Source of the DNA: Bolinopsis microptera
Taxonomy: Eukaryota; Ctenophora; Tentaculata; Lobata; Bolinopsidae
Direction: 5' to 3'
NCBI RefSeq assembly: GCF_026151205.1
Contig: NC_087073.1
Coordinates: forward strand, 20,054,837-20,118,836
Length of the DNA: 64,000 nucleotides
Made by a program: the position numbers and the translations under genes. A model generated the notes under the pieces. The model searched no databases. It worked only from the letters and a program-made list of their open reading frames with translations, and was not told where the DNA came from. Of this stretch, positions 32,641-48,114 are shown piece by piece. Positions within the stretch are counted from its first letter, which is position 1; each line of letters opens with the position of its first letter.

Positions 32641-34142
32641 GCATTAAAGACATTTGTAGGACAGCAATAAACTGGGATTGAAAAGAATCAAGTACTCACG
32701 TAAATTTGGTAACTTCACAACAGCAATCTACATTCTCCAATCAGAATTTACGACTTACTCAAGCCTCCTCGTCTTAAGATTTTTACATTTCCTACGGTCT
32801 AGGGGACACTATTGACTATTTATAGAAGTCTTCTAGAATGTTTGCTTGGATTTAATGACAGATATTTACTAATCCACAGTTCAAATCTTTGACTGACTGC
32901 AGTCATAAACACAGCCCAGTTACCAGGCGACTAGGGGGCTTATCTTTTTTCTGGGGTTTGATTTTTTCCGGGGGGGCTGCCGCCCCCCTAGCCCCCCCCC
33001 CCCCCTGTCTACGTGCCTGAGAGTAGCGAGCAATAGACTAGCAAGCTAGGTAAGGTCGGGCAATCATCTTGAACCAACACAAATGAAACAATAATTGAAA
33101 GAGTAATCTTAACTGCTAAGATTATTAATATACCGAAAAATCAATAAACACATGATTTAAAGGGTAATGCCAAGGGAGCAGACTAGAGTTCAATTGACAA
33201 AATATCATCAAAATTCGCTCTCGGAAAACATTAACATTTCATATCCTAATAATTCATAGCTTTAACATCAGTCCTGAGATAGTATCCACGAGATTTCCAG
33301 TCGGCTCCGGTTATGAGATCAGTCGAGATCGTGAAAAGTAGTGAGATCTTAGTGAGCTACCCTACTAGTTAATATTACAATCATATGTTATAATCATTAC
33401 AAACCTTTTAATACGGTAAAATTTTGTAACAAGGTTTCAAACACGATTGGGGAATATTTGTTATCTAGAACATTCACGAATCCTTGTGCTTGACACACGT
33501 GCGGCACATGCTCTTCTTATGAAGTGCGCGCGTCGAGCACAAGGTTTTGTGAAGCTAAAACAAGATGTGGATCCTACGTTTTTAGTGTGACACTACAATG
33601 TGTTCGTACAAATTATTCATTATTCATCTCATATTTTACTATCATACTATTTACATGCAAATAAACAGAAGCATAAAAACATCTCATTAAAGATCGGAAC
33701 GACTAGCTCCAGCTCTATCAAGGCGTGGGATGAGTCGATAGGTGAAAAACACGAAAATTGAATACACTAAACATGAAGTAAAGTTGACGTGAAGTTGTAA
33801 AATGTGTAAAGCCCGAAAAAAGGATATATCCAAAATGAATTAATGATAAAGTACTAAAACACATTACACCGCAACAAATCACAACTAAAGAGAAATAAGG
33901 AATATTAATACATATAGAGGACAGTACTACGTGGTATTAATTCTAATCTTAGAATTTATACGTTATTTCACGGAACACCTGATTACGTGTTGTGACGTCA
34001 TACACCACGTGCTATGAAATCACTCGCCATTTTAGCTTTTTAACCAACAATTAACTACAGTGCAAGTGTAATTTTCACTAAAGAATATGATAAACTGTCA
34101 GTGGTGTTCTCTCTTTAAAACTAATAGCGCCTCATTTCTAGT
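32641..34142. other. Non-coding stretch downstream of RAP1
   Basis: No exon recognised. A G7/C-rich patch with CCGCCCCCCTAGCCCCCCC lies at about 32975-33006. The rest is AT-rich and unique. Confidence 0.5.
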
Positions 34143-36978
<2,836 letters not shown>

Positions 36979-38657
36979 CCTGTCTTGCCTTGCTAATAAC
37001 AGTCAAACAGTTAGCTAACCATATATTAATCAACTTAATACTTAACCAACATTATATATAATACAACAACTCACGTAATGTAAGCTCTATTACATTGTTG
37101 ACGGTAAAATAATGACCTCTAGTAAACATTCGAGTTTACTGTATATATCCACAACAATTCCTTAGTCTGGTTATAGTGGATATGTTTACTGTTTAGTATT
37201 ACGGCCTCCCACAACACCCAAAACATAATATAATCAGTCTCATCTCAAATTCTCAAAGTAGGGAGATTGTTTTACAAGAGAAAAAGAAATTAGTGTCACC
37301 AGAATTAAACTATAATAACTATTATATATACGATTGGAAATCAAACTCTGAACTGAACAATAAGTGGTTAGAGCTGTAACAGAAAATATAGGACACACAG
37401 CGCTACACACAGTTTCTTAACATCTCCGCCTGCACAGAGAGCCGCTATATTTAGCGAATAAATTAACGTTACACTACAATTCATATAATGCTGCACAGAT
37501 AGGTCACAGCTCACTGTCCAGTCAATTAGCAAATCAATTATAATCTGATTTTCAGGAAGAGTATTTTTATCTGCCGTTTTTATGAAGGAGCACCAGCCGT
37601 TTTCCACACGAACAGAGCAAACATGAAAATTACACGAAAATAATTAAAAGTTGGCGGGTGGTGGCCGGTGCAGGATGAGAAGAAGAAAATAAGAGATTTG
37701 TTATTAAATCAGAGATAATGAGCATGTAAGGAGTTCCCCACACAATTACACACCGTAACTAATGTACGTGACAATACAGTTTACAAAGTGAGGCGTAAAA
37801 GTGGGCGAGTTTCACGCTTTAATAAAGTCATCATCAATACAAAATGTTGTCATCAATATAAAATATTGATGAAAGTACAGGTAACTTTTAAACTATCCTA
37901 AAAAGGGAATTAAGTGATAAGACAAAAGAAAAATTGCTAGCAACATCAGCCATTAATCATAAAATAGACAAACCATAATCGATTAAATGATGAGCGAAAC
38001 AAAGCTAGATATACTACGACACTAGTTAGACTGATGTGGACGCGGAGATTTGACAGGTTAAAACTCGGACAGGTAACACCGGCAGTATTAAGTCATCCTG
38101 CTTCGTGTTGAGATATTATTAGATATTGTAATAAGTAATAACGTACAGCTTTAAAATAATGGTACAGCTTCAGGAGGGGGGTGCCAAAGATCAGTACACA
38201 TGCGTAATGCGTATGTGACTTTAGCACCCACGGCGGCCGGCCCTCCCTGTATAAAAACTCGCCAAGTCTGCCCTTTTAAAACTTGGAATGATTGGATATT
38301 TAGTAGCAAAATAATATAATACCATATAAGACTACATTACAGGGGGCATACTAGGTTCCGTACAGACTCAACTCTGCACCCGTGTCAATATGTTCATTAT
38401 ATGCAAGCCTCTTGAATTTATACCCTATAGGAGCATAAGAGCTAGCTATTATAGTTCAAATAGCTTTAAGTAAATATCAACTTTGTACAAAGCTTAGATA
38501 AGATACAGGTATTGAAGAAAGTGCTCTCAGAAATATAACAATAACGAAGATTATCAGCTAACAAAAGATAGCAATTTAGTAAGATATATAACTATATAAG
38601 CGAGTGTGTGGCTATCTAACTCTCATTATATCGGTCTGTCATCATGAGCAGCTCACA
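36979..38657. other. Non-coding stretch upstream of RAP1
   Basis: No coding exon found. An AG just upstream of the RAP1 ATG (GCAAGACAG) would allow a separate 5' untranslated exon, which I cannot place. Confidence 0.45.
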
Positions 38658-38715
38658 GTCCAGCAACATATAGAGGGCTAAGAGGGCCCTCTTAGCCCTC
38701 TATATGTTGCTGGAC
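38658..38715. repeat. 58-bp perfect palindrome
   Basis: The sequence from 38658 to 38715 equals its own reverse complement, centred on GGGCCC between 38686 and 38687; each half contains CCAGCAACATATAGAGGGCT. There is no spacer. Confidence 0.97.
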
Positions 38716-39013
38716 ACTTACTGCTGACACTCTGTTATCATTCTGTTTCTGTTACGCTTTACAGCTCATCCTTTCTTACACTCTTCTTTCGGCACAGTTC
38801 CTTCACTTACAGCAACATTTCTCGGGGGGAGGTTAAATTCCTTAAACGAATCATTTAAAACATTAATTAAACTATATTCAGGAATGTAGCTGTGAAACAG
38901 TACAGAAATGTTGCTGTAAGTGAAGGAACTGTGCCGAAAGAAGAGTGTAAGAAAGGAGGAGCTGTAAAGCGTAACAGAAACAGAATGATAACAGAGTGTC
39001 AGCAGTAAGTGTT
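38715..39013. mobile_element. Hairpin element with ~108-bp inverted arms
   Basis: Arms 38715-38822 and 38906-39013 are inverted copies with very few mismatches (for example CTCATCC against CTCCTCC), around an ~83-bp loop. The termini read ACACTTACTGCTGACACTCT inward. No target duplication could be identified, partly because the left end coincides with the end of the 58-bp palindrome. Probably a MITE; transcribed, it would fold into one long stem-loop. Confidence 0.7.
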
Positions 39014-42000
39014 ACTCTGCTAGTAACATCTAGTTAGGGCGGAGCAACCAAGGTGACAGCATTAACAGTGAGCTAACAAACTAGCGAAGTCCTACAAGGT
39101 AGTAACTGGCTCTCCCTCTCCCTCTCTGTTCTACCATACTGGATTACATTATAATATCTTATATCTTACACTCCCGATAAGGCACTGGATCACATGATAT
39201 CTTACTATACACTCTTGATAAGACATGTACACTGGATCTACAGTCTACACGCACATTATAAATAACACGAATGTCACAATAATAATATCACATGATAAAC
39301 TGAGGGAAGTTCGTCACACTATCAGAATAATATGACATCCGGAGTAAAGTATCTCACACCAATATAGATGTGTCAGTACGGGCCCTGTACTGTGACACGA
39401 GCGCGGGAACCTGACATTCTTGACATCTTTACGAGTTCACATTACCGTATATGAGATGATACAGGGGAGACGTGGCAGTTACTTTCACTGTCACTGAGTA
39501 CGTATCAAATTAGGGACCCACTGCTTATTTGGTTGTGTGTGTAAAATATTGGTTTTATGGTCCGGTCTGCTGGATGCTTTTATCTATCAAGAACATCCTT
39601 GCCAAAGTTATTACAGCTTTCGGTCAGTTGTGCGTACAGTTTTCAACTTTCGATTGAAGAATATAAGAAATAAAAATGGTCACCTCCTTTACTCACGATT
39701 TGACAGGCTAGTGTATGTTTGCTTTAATAAAGACGAGTGTACATTTTTGAGAATTTAATTTATAAATACTGTATGAGATTGCTAACCATCGCATCATGTA
39801 ATTAATTAGATACTACTCAATTCAATTATCAACTGATAGATTCCATGTAAGATTATGTTAAGTTTGTAGCTGAAAAGTTCGAGAACATTCATTCGCAGAT
39901 TTTCAATTCCAACCACTTTTAATAACTATACGTAAAAAAAGATCACCTAATTGTACAGGTTAGCAGCAACCAGGCAGATCTCCTCTCCTAGCAAAAATGA
40001 ACGCCACTCCCCAACCCTTAGAGTTGTTCTTTACAGTTACTACTTTCTTGTAATGTACACATCTCACTACACATTACTATTAAGTACTCACCGTAATATT
40101 TCACAAAGTCGAAATTACACAAAAGGATGATCGCATCATGCAGTGTACACGCACGTAGAAGCTACTCAATAATTAGGATGGTTTATAAGACTCTCAGAAG
40201 TGAATATTAAGACGCTCAGAAGTAGATATCAACACTCCCAGATCTTCATTCAGTAACTTTCTAACGTCTGTATAATCTTTAATAAACCATGACTTGATAT
40301 TATGACTCGAAAATATTTTGCATAACGATAGTATCTAGTGTCTAGGTGTCTTTGATCAATTTCCTTACATTTGAAGATCAACTTGTACTGTTAGAATAGT
40401 CATTAAGGTTGATAAAAACCATCAAAGCTCAAAATGTGCTTTTTGTAATGCTTTTTCCAGTTTTATAGCAAAATATGCCTGTTTACTGATATGTAAGGTT
40501 AATAAATACACATACAAATTCTCCAATAGCAGTCCGCAGAACAACTAAAAAACAAAAAAAGCGGACTATTTGGCCGTAGCAAAGGAATAATTCTGCTTCC
40601 CGAAATAGCAAACCTGGCTACAAACTACAGAGTAGTGGAGCAGGTCTGTCAGCTGGGAAGGACAGACCCACGTGACACTCACGTGACTAGATGCTGTCAT
40701 CTCATTGAGTCATTCACCAGAGACACTGTGCAACATGAATATAATTAGTGCAACCAGGAAGAAGAGAATTTAGTAAGCATTACAACCGCTATAAAACATG
40801 TTGTATAAGTAATACTGGGCAGCAAGTGTTACTAAGCGGATCACAATCATTACCAAGTTGTACAAAACAAGGTGACAGTTAAACTGCTTCACAGTTAAAA
40901 CTCTACATCGTCTGCTCGAGAGACTGTGGTTTAACTTTATTAATATTACAGTTAAGAAACCAGCTTTGTGCAGGAGATTTGTGGATATAACGCCACCATT
41001 AAACTCAAATTTAGTGCGGTACTTGACTAATTTATTCAATTTAGTTTCCATGAAGGCGAGAACAGCAAGCGTAAAAATAATGTAGGAATCACGTATAATT
41101 AATCAAGATAAGCCAGCTTCCACTACTATACACCAAATAATTATAACAAACAAAATATAAGCCCTGAAGCAGCAGAGAAAGAAGGATGCTCATTTCTACA
41201 CCAGGATGTATTTAAAGAAACACCCAGACTGGACCTATTGAATGACAGTGACACAGTTCTTTTGTTGTGGTATTGGTCAGTTTAATCTTTTAAAGTAACT
41301 TTATTTGTTTTAAACGGTTTGCAGACAATAAGATAGTCAGAGTTGCACAATGTGTTGCGGACAAGTACTGATGATCTGTTTATGGGTTAAACTTTTATTA
41401 ATGATCACAAAAACATGCACTATTATTTATAGACAACAGTATCAACGTCATGCTTTCTTATTTTCCTTCCCTTCTGCACTCAATTTCACCTTCCCCTATG
41501 TTCGTTCCCTCCATGAATCATCATCTCCTATTATACTTCGTTCCTTCACTCCATCACTCCTGCACTCATTAGTCATTATCTTGTTCTCCTTTTCTAACTC
41601 GTCCCATCACTCCTTTACTCCTGCACTCCTTTACTCCTGCACTCATCATCTCGTTCTCTTTTTCTAACTCGTCCCTTCACTCCATCACTCCTGCACTCAT
41701 TATCTCGTTCTCCTTTTCTAACTCGTCCCTTCACTCCATCACTCCTTGACTCTCGCACTCATTCTCCTCTTTTCTTCACCACTTCACTCTTTCTCAGAGA
41801 CTCATCTTACATTTAGAAATAAAGAGTTGGAACGAACGATAAAGTAGCCATCACCTGACCTACTCCTGGAAGTGTTACATTTCATATACCGCCTCTTCCA
41901 CCGGGGCCCTGTTTTATTGTATATATTATATTGTATATATTATATATATTATATAATATAGCCCAAATATATCACCGCAGAAACTTTCGACCATTTTCAG

Positions 42001-42460
42001 AGCTCTTTCTTATAATCTATTTCTCACCTGGACTACTAAATATATATAAGTTTACAGAGGGAATGAAATGGCCGGCAAACCTTAAGATCTCTATTAGCAG
42101 TGAAGAACGCCATATAAAATATCACAAGTAAACGGAAACTAGATATTATATACTAGGAAAACGCGACACTTACTTCCAGCACACAAAATCGTAGTTCATT
42201 AAGATATCGCCAAATATAAAGGTACAAAAATCAACACCTACCGAACAACGAATATTTTTACGAATGATATGACCAATTAAAAGGTCATATTTCAAAAGAA
42301 GAACGAGCTCTAGTTGAGTGATGCTGAGCTAGCGTACAAAAGGTGCAATATGTTGGAGAGAGCAGCTGGAGGGAGGGAGGTGATGACAACTTACACTCCG
42401 CAGTTATCTCCAGCGATGGAGTTTTAAAGTACAAACTTCAGCACTGTTACATCACCAGCA

Positions 42461-42559
<99 letters not shown>

Positions 42560-43167
42560 GGAGGCCTCTGTAGTACACCTCGCTAGAGTTACGAATACAC
42601 CCCTGCTCAAAATAGCAGACTATTTAGTTCCTGGTATATTACAATGGTTTCATTAGTGTGTAATAAGTTGTAATGAAGTATACAGAACTTGGTGGATCTA
42701 CCTTCTATCATAATATAGTAACCCTAAATTACCAGGTGGCAATCAACTAAAACCATAAATCTTGATGAGAACTTTTAACTGAGAACTGAACTGAAGAAAT
42801 TCGGAGAGTGATCTCCAAGCTAAAAAAAACGTACCAACCTAAAAAGCCTCGTTAAAACTAATAAAAAGACGATAACGTAATAAAGAAGATTACGTGTTAG
42901 AAGACACGTAATTAGAAGACAGATTACACAGCCGGCCCCTGACACACACAGTTCCACTTTATCCGGAATGTGTGGGTGTTACACACGTGATGAAACCACT
43001 GTTAGGTCACCGGATCATGTTACAGTAATAAATAAGCCATTACTCACGGTCTCATCACTGATAATGTGTCAGTGAGGCTACTGTACACGTCTGAAGTGAT
43101 CTCTGAACATTGTCTGTCTAGTGTGGTCCATAACTCACTTTCAGAGCATAACTTGAGTTTAAAACTA
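39014..43167. other. Long non-coding stretch
   Basis: No exon recognised. It holds a pyrimidine-rich tandem region at 41500-41760 (units of about 58 bp around CTAACTCGTCCCTTCACTCC), a CACGTGACACTCACGTGAC double E-box at about 40668-40687, and a GA microsatellite at 42468-42556. ORFs at 39537-39758, 40770-41051 and 41350-41667 have no recognisable domain and look like chance frames. Confidence 0.5.
42468..42556. repeat. (GA)n microsatellite
   Basis: About 44 uninterrupted GA dinucleotides. The 62-residue Arg-Glu ORF over it is an artefact. Confidence 0.98.
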
Positions 43168-43220
43168 GAGTTCGATGGAGTTTAGAACAACGTGACGTTG
43201 TTCTAAACTCCATCGAACTC
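43168..43220. repeat. Perfect 25-bp-arm hairpin with 3-nt loop
   Basis: GAGTTCGATGGAGTTTAGAA plus five bases, a TGA spacer at 43193-43195, then the exact inverse. No element ends or target duplication. It fits a local template-switch (snap-back) event rather than a transposon. Confidence 0.95.
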
Positions 43221-44050
43221 AACGTCCGAAAAAGCTGACATCGGAATTTGTGGTACACGTCGCCAAAGTGATTACAGAAAACTAAGTTCAATAATAATAT
43301 ATACTAGTCTCTAAAAAGTACAATGTGACGAGCTGCTCAATACGGCAATGTTCATGTCGCATATTTGGAGATGACATATAACATTGGAATCCGTGAAATC
43401 ACATTCATGTCACATTCAGAGTTGTGCAGTAAGAGTAAAATTATATTGTTCAGTATGGAGCATCACGGCTCTCAACAGATTAAGTGAAACAAGGCAAATG
43501 ACTGGCATGGTGAAAACTAAATAAAATAATCGACGTTTCGGCACTCATTGACCTTTTACTAAGATTAGTGATTATAAGTTACAAGGGTATCACCGAAGTA
43601 GGCGAGCCAAATTTTAGGAACTAAAACAAGTCGAGTAAGAGTAAGGAAACTAACTAAAGTTAATGTAACGGTCATACAGGGCGGACTTACATTAGCTCAC
43701 CTTGCATATGTACATGATATTATTAAACAGACGTAGAAACGACATCATTGCGACGTTTCAATAACATTAAATCATAGTAAAATTTATCCCAACCTAAGTC
43801 ACCGATTCGTCACTACAATACAATGAAACTCATAAATTATATTAAGAGGTTTTACTGACAATTGTAATAAGTTAACAAAAGCAAAATACAAAATATTATA
43901 CCCAATCCTTAATAAGAATTAAAATCTAAAAACAAACGATTAAAAATATTTTTCGCTAAAAAGTAAAAAAACACCCGGTAATCTGAAATGATAACTTAGT
44001 TAAATAATTTAAAGACCAAGTTAGACAATTAAAACAGATTGCGAATACCC
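43221..44050. other. Non-coding stretch, 3' flank of the pseudouridine synthase
   Basis: AT-rich, with no coding or structural signal recognised. Confidence 0.5.
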
Positions 44051-46262
44051 TCAAGCTGAAGGAGACATCTGCAGCAGCTGGTGAAACTCCTCCGGGATCC
44101 ACTCTTTAGGACACCATTCAGGGAGTGGTGAAACATAAAACTTGCCATCTAACTCATACCTGACAGCATGCAAGAAGATGAACATATCCTGAGGATCAGG
44201 AACTAGCCGGATCCAGCTGCACTCTGGACACCCCTTCTCGTAACTGAGACGTGGGATCCGCGCGTACACTTTACCATCCAGACAGAACTTACCCTCTGGG
44301 GTTATGGAGATTTCAGCTGCTTGTTTAATGCCGTCCCCGGACACTGTGCAGTGTCCTGCTGACTGCTGCAAGCTATCTTCTGAGACTGTTGTATCATTCT
44401 TTACGGTATCTGGTACTGCAGTGGTGTCAGCCTCTTTAGCTTCCTTATCAGTTGGTTCCTTATCTTTAGCTTCCTTATCAGGTGGTTCCGAGGAACATTC
44501 CTTTTCTCCGGTAGAAATACTCTGCTTGAGTTTATCAGAAACATTGTCCTCCATTTTACTACTAATCAGTGTAGAAATATTATCATTCCTGAAGAGAACT
44601 TCAGTCAACTCCTTGCTAAACTCATCAGTGGACTTCTTGGCCCAGTTCTCTCGAGAGTAGATAGGATCATTGGTTATAGGATAACCCCTGTGAGCCAAGT
44701 GAACTCTTATCTGATGCATCTTTCCAGTTTGAGGCAAGCACAGAACTAAGCTCCTGTTGGTTGCTCTGTCATAATGTAACCTCTTAAAGTCAGTGTGAGC
44801 AGCTTTACCGTTCACGTGGTCCACTTTGTTGATTCCTAACTTGTGAGATACTTGTAAGATAGGCTCCGAGCAGGACAGTCCGTCAACTGGGAACTCACCG
44901 TCACACAGTGCTATGTAGGTTTTACTTACTTTCTGGGCTCTAAACTGGGGTGGGACAGTTTGCTATTAACTAATTAACTAATTAACTAATTACCTAATTA
45001 ACTAATTAACTAATTAACTAGTAGGTGTTCCAATCAGAGAGGGCTAATTGGGGGAAACCTTTCGATGGAATGTGTTTATTGTTGTTTGGGCAAACATGTC
45101 TCAAACACTGTTAATTTACAGCTTGCTTAATTGTGAAATTATGTGGCGATGATATGCGCAATTTTGATAAGTTTTTAACTATTTTATAACTGAAAATTAA
45201 TTATAAACTTCAACACTTAGCTACTGTAGATGTACAAGAACCAAAAAATTGGGACTCTGTCTCTAAGCATAAGCAAAGAAATAAAATAATAGACTGACCA
45301 GTGCACCATACTCCTTTGCTTTCTGAGTAGTTTTCAGAAGCACAATAATACCAGAAGTTAGCCGATCCAGCCTATGGCAAGTGAAAAGCTTTTGACCGTG
45401 TTTCGTCTCCAAATGTTTGAGAAGTGTATTGTGTCTGTACCTTCCTGTCGTATGTATTGGAATTGAAGCAGGCTTGTTTACCACCAGTATCTGAAATATT
45501 AGATTACTGTTACACTGCTTCAATACAATGAGTGAAAAATAATATAATAATATTTCTCATACTCATTTATATAATGACCTAAAAATATCCCAATGTCAGG
45601 CAAGTACATCCTCAATACAAAAGAACTAAAATAGCATTATACGTAAATAACAGTAGTATAATATGATATTATGATAATATAAACGAACCTCCTCGCACTC
45701 CGCTATTGTCTGAATTACCCCGTCTATAACGGGAGGTTCGTGTCTGTGAACATGGTGAGCGATAAAGTCGTGATCTTGCAGCAGATAGTCATGTCCCACT
45801 GTCTTGTCGTTCACAGTGATCCTGCCGCTGGACAGTGCTGTTTCGTAGTAGGATGCCGGGTAGGCTTGGAATTCTTGGGATAATACCTGTAAACATGTGT
45901 AACAAGATCACTACATGCCATGTTAAGAGTACTGCATAATGATGAACAAATTTAGTGCAAGTTGTTGGAGAATTAAGAAATAAGTCTTAACTTTTAGTTT
46001 TAACAATATTTTCGATAAGAGTGACTCTTAAAATGCATACCTCTAAAATCCCCCTATCAAACCACCTCTTCTTTGTGTAAGTACGAAGTATGAACTTGTA
46101 AGGAACCACATATCTCAGTCCATCTATTATTTTGAACTCTGGTTTCTCTTCTTCAGCTTCCATTATTTCTCCAACAGGAAGACACCTTCGTCTCTTCCTT
46201 TTTGGGCTCTGGGACTCTTTTGACATGTTTCTAATAAAGTTAATCTTTAGACGAGTGAACAT
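44051..46262 (-). CDS. RPUSD2: RluA-family RNA pseudouridine synthase, RPUSD2-like
   Basis: Four exons, all phase 0: 46041-46262, 45689-45886, 45299-45490 and 44051-44944, giving about 501 residues. Converts specific uridines in RNA to pseudouridine. The S4-like N-terminal part runs VLSQEFQAYPASYYETALSS and VHRHEPPV. The catalytic motif HRLDRLTSG, with the essential Asp, is at about residue 175-185. Further on are EPILQVSHKLG and the RluA-typical GKMHQIRVHLAHRGYPITND. The C-terminal extension has a low-complexity acidic/Lys-rich stretch (KEADTT region) followed by a CPECSWIRLVPDPQDMFIFL block that matches the human RPUSD2 tail (CRLVRQDPLPQDLVMFLHAL). Two Met codons are possible starts: residue 1, giving a basic leader (MFTRLKINFIRN), or residue 13. 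Its stop is 779 bp clear of the next repeat; PRPP synthetase starts 237 bp upstream on the same strand. Confidence 0.93.
44965..45021. repeat. 8-bp microsatellite (TAATTAAC) in an intron
   Basis: Seven or so units of TAATTAAC-type repeat with one variant, only 20 bp upstream (on the minus strand) of the acceptor at 44945 of the last RPUSD2 exon, so it lies where the branch point should be. Confidence 0.9.
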
Positions 46263-46498
46263 GATTATCTTTAGGGTAGAAAAATAACATTGTATGAATC
46301 TAAGATACGCATATAGACGGGATTCATTTTTAAAAAGATAGGATTTTAAATTAAAACTTCATGACATATAAAAGTTCTGGCAAATGATTAAACCATAAAT
46401 AATCTAAAAAGGGCAAATCTGCAAAATGTGCCGTAAGAAATAATAATTTCACAATTTGTGCTCCTTTTCATTGTAAAAACCGTCAGTATCAAAGGGTG

Positions 46499-47458
46499 TT
46501 ATAAACTTTTATCAAGAGTGGAATTACTACCAGCATTTTCAATTGCAGCTCCTACGAGCTCTGAAATGTCAATAACTTCCAACTTTGGACACTTTTCCAT
46601 ATGTTGAGGAAGTGTATTTGTTACAGTAAAACGTGAAATACTGCTACTCTCGTTTATCTTCTTCAAAGCACTGCCAGATAGGATACCGTGAGTCATTACA
46701 GCCTCGACATCACTTGCTCCCATCTGGATCAACAAGTCTGCAGCTTTGATAACAGTACCACAAGTGTCAGCCATATCATCCACAATCACTGCCCTCCTCC
46801 CTGTAACGTCTCCGACGAGCGTCATCCGGGATATGGTGCCATCTGATGAGCGCTCCTTGTGGATAAGCGCAAATGGGAGTCCTGTTAGCTCAGATATTGC
46901 TGTGACCTTTTTCATGGCACCAGCATCAGGAGCAACAAGGATTACGTCCTTGGATTTTTGAAAGATATGTTTACTGATGAGTTGGGTTGTTTGAATGTTA
47001 GCTACGGGAATGTTAAAGAAACCCTCTGTTTGTGAAGAATGTAACTCCACAGTAATGACATGATCTGCACCTGCAGCTTCTAGCAGTTTACAGATAAGTT
47101 TAGCAGCGATGGGTAAGTTTCTGGACTCTGACTTATAATTATCCGATCTAGCGTAAGGAAAACAGGGGATAACAGCTGTCACCGAGGTGGCATGGAGTTG
47201 TTTGCAAGCTTGGATAGCTAACAATAGCTCCATTATTTGATTATTTATGTCTGAATGGGGAGACTGGACAACAAAAGCTGATTCATTGCTCTGCACTGGA
47301 ACAACTAACTTTGTCTCCGCATTGGAAAAGGAACTGTTGGTTACGTGGGAGATTTTGTAGTCAAGTTTTTGAGCTAGGTTAGTGGCCAAATCCGGATGAG
47401 AAGAGAGTGATAGAATATGGGAAATCGATCCGAATCTTCTCACCAACTGAAGAAGCAT
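46499..47458 (-). CDS. PRPS1: Ribose-phosphate pyrophosphokinase (PRPP synthetase), intronless
   Basis: A single 319-residue ORF, the usual class I length (human PRPS1 has 318). Makes PRPP from ribose 5-phosphate and ATP for nucleotide synthesis. Seen motifs: CFPYARSDNY (ATP-binding loop), ITVELHSSQTEGFF (metal-binding His kept; the family Asp before LH is Glu), VAPDAGAMKKVT, ALIHKER (catalytic flexible loop Lys and Arg kept), and the PRPP-binding loop VDDMADTCGT, intact. Differences from the canonical enzyme are concentrated in the ARQDKKDKSR stretch, here ARSDNYKSESR. There is no insertion of the PRPSAP type. The lack of introns, next to multi-exon neighbours, and the divergence suggest a retrocopy or fast-evolving paralogue, though the frame is intact. 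Activity is likely but not certain. Confidence 0.92.
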   Translation of the reverse strand: MLLQLVRRFGSISHILSLSSHPDLATNLAQKLDYKISHVTNSSFSNAETKLVVPVQSNESAFVVQSPHSDINNQIMELLLAIQACKQLHATSVTAVIPCFPYARSDNYKSESRNLPIAAKLICKLLEAAGADHVITVELHSSQTEGFFNIPVANIQTTQLISKHIFQKSKDVILVAPDAGAMKKVTAISELTGLPFALIHKERSSDGTISRMTLVGDVTGRRAVIVDDMADTCGTVIKAADLLIQMGASDVEAVMTHGILSGSALKKINESSSISRFTVTNTLPQHMEKCPKLEVIDISELVGAAIENAGSNSTLDKSL

Positions 47459-48114
47459 TTCAAAATCTTAATCTAATGAAAAACGTAGTAATCAATTAAT
47501 AACTCATCAAGATTCAAAGAATTGGCATTTTCCTTTGCTTCAACCTACTAGAGAAATGGGATGCTGGATGCAATATAGATTTTAGAATTAGATACTTTTG
47601 TCGCTTTAAGTGTGTGTATATTATTAATTATTATAATATGTAGTATTTATTTTAAGTATTCAAGTGAAAGAAATTGGATATAAAATGAATAATAATCTCA
47701 CTATTCCACATTTTGTATGAGAAAATATAATAATATCATATAATATAATATGATAATCAAACACCATAAATTAGTCAGAAAACAAACCATCAATAATTAG
47801 ACAACGTTAGATAATAATAATAATTAGACAACAGAGAAATTAAATTGAAAACATTAATCATGTTCAAAAATACAGTTATAATCAAGATGTATATAAACCC
47901 ATTTAACAATTCATCACATATGCAATAATTGTTTACGAGTCAGACTAGCCTACTTTAAAAAGATTAAATGATTAAGATAAAAACGGCTTAAAGGTATTAT
48001 TATAGGCAAAAAGTTCATCAAATTATAGAAAATACAACATGATATTATAGAAATGTTCAGAGAGAAAAATCGGGATGGTGCCCTGATAAAATATTATATT
48101 ATAAACTATAACTA
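47459..48114. other. Intergenic stretch between PRPP synthetase and the INPP4-like gene
   Basis: AT-rich with no coding signal. It must contain the promoter of the PRPP synthetase gene and the 3' untranslated region of the INPP4-like gene. Confidence 0.5.

Noticed and set aside
32381-32647. 88-residue ORF as a mariner transposase fragment
   Set aside because: No DD(E/D) motif, and the homologous stretch at 16.2-16.4 kb is not open in that frame.
42465-42656. Arg-Glu repeat protein
   Set aside because: Pure translation of the GA microsatellite.
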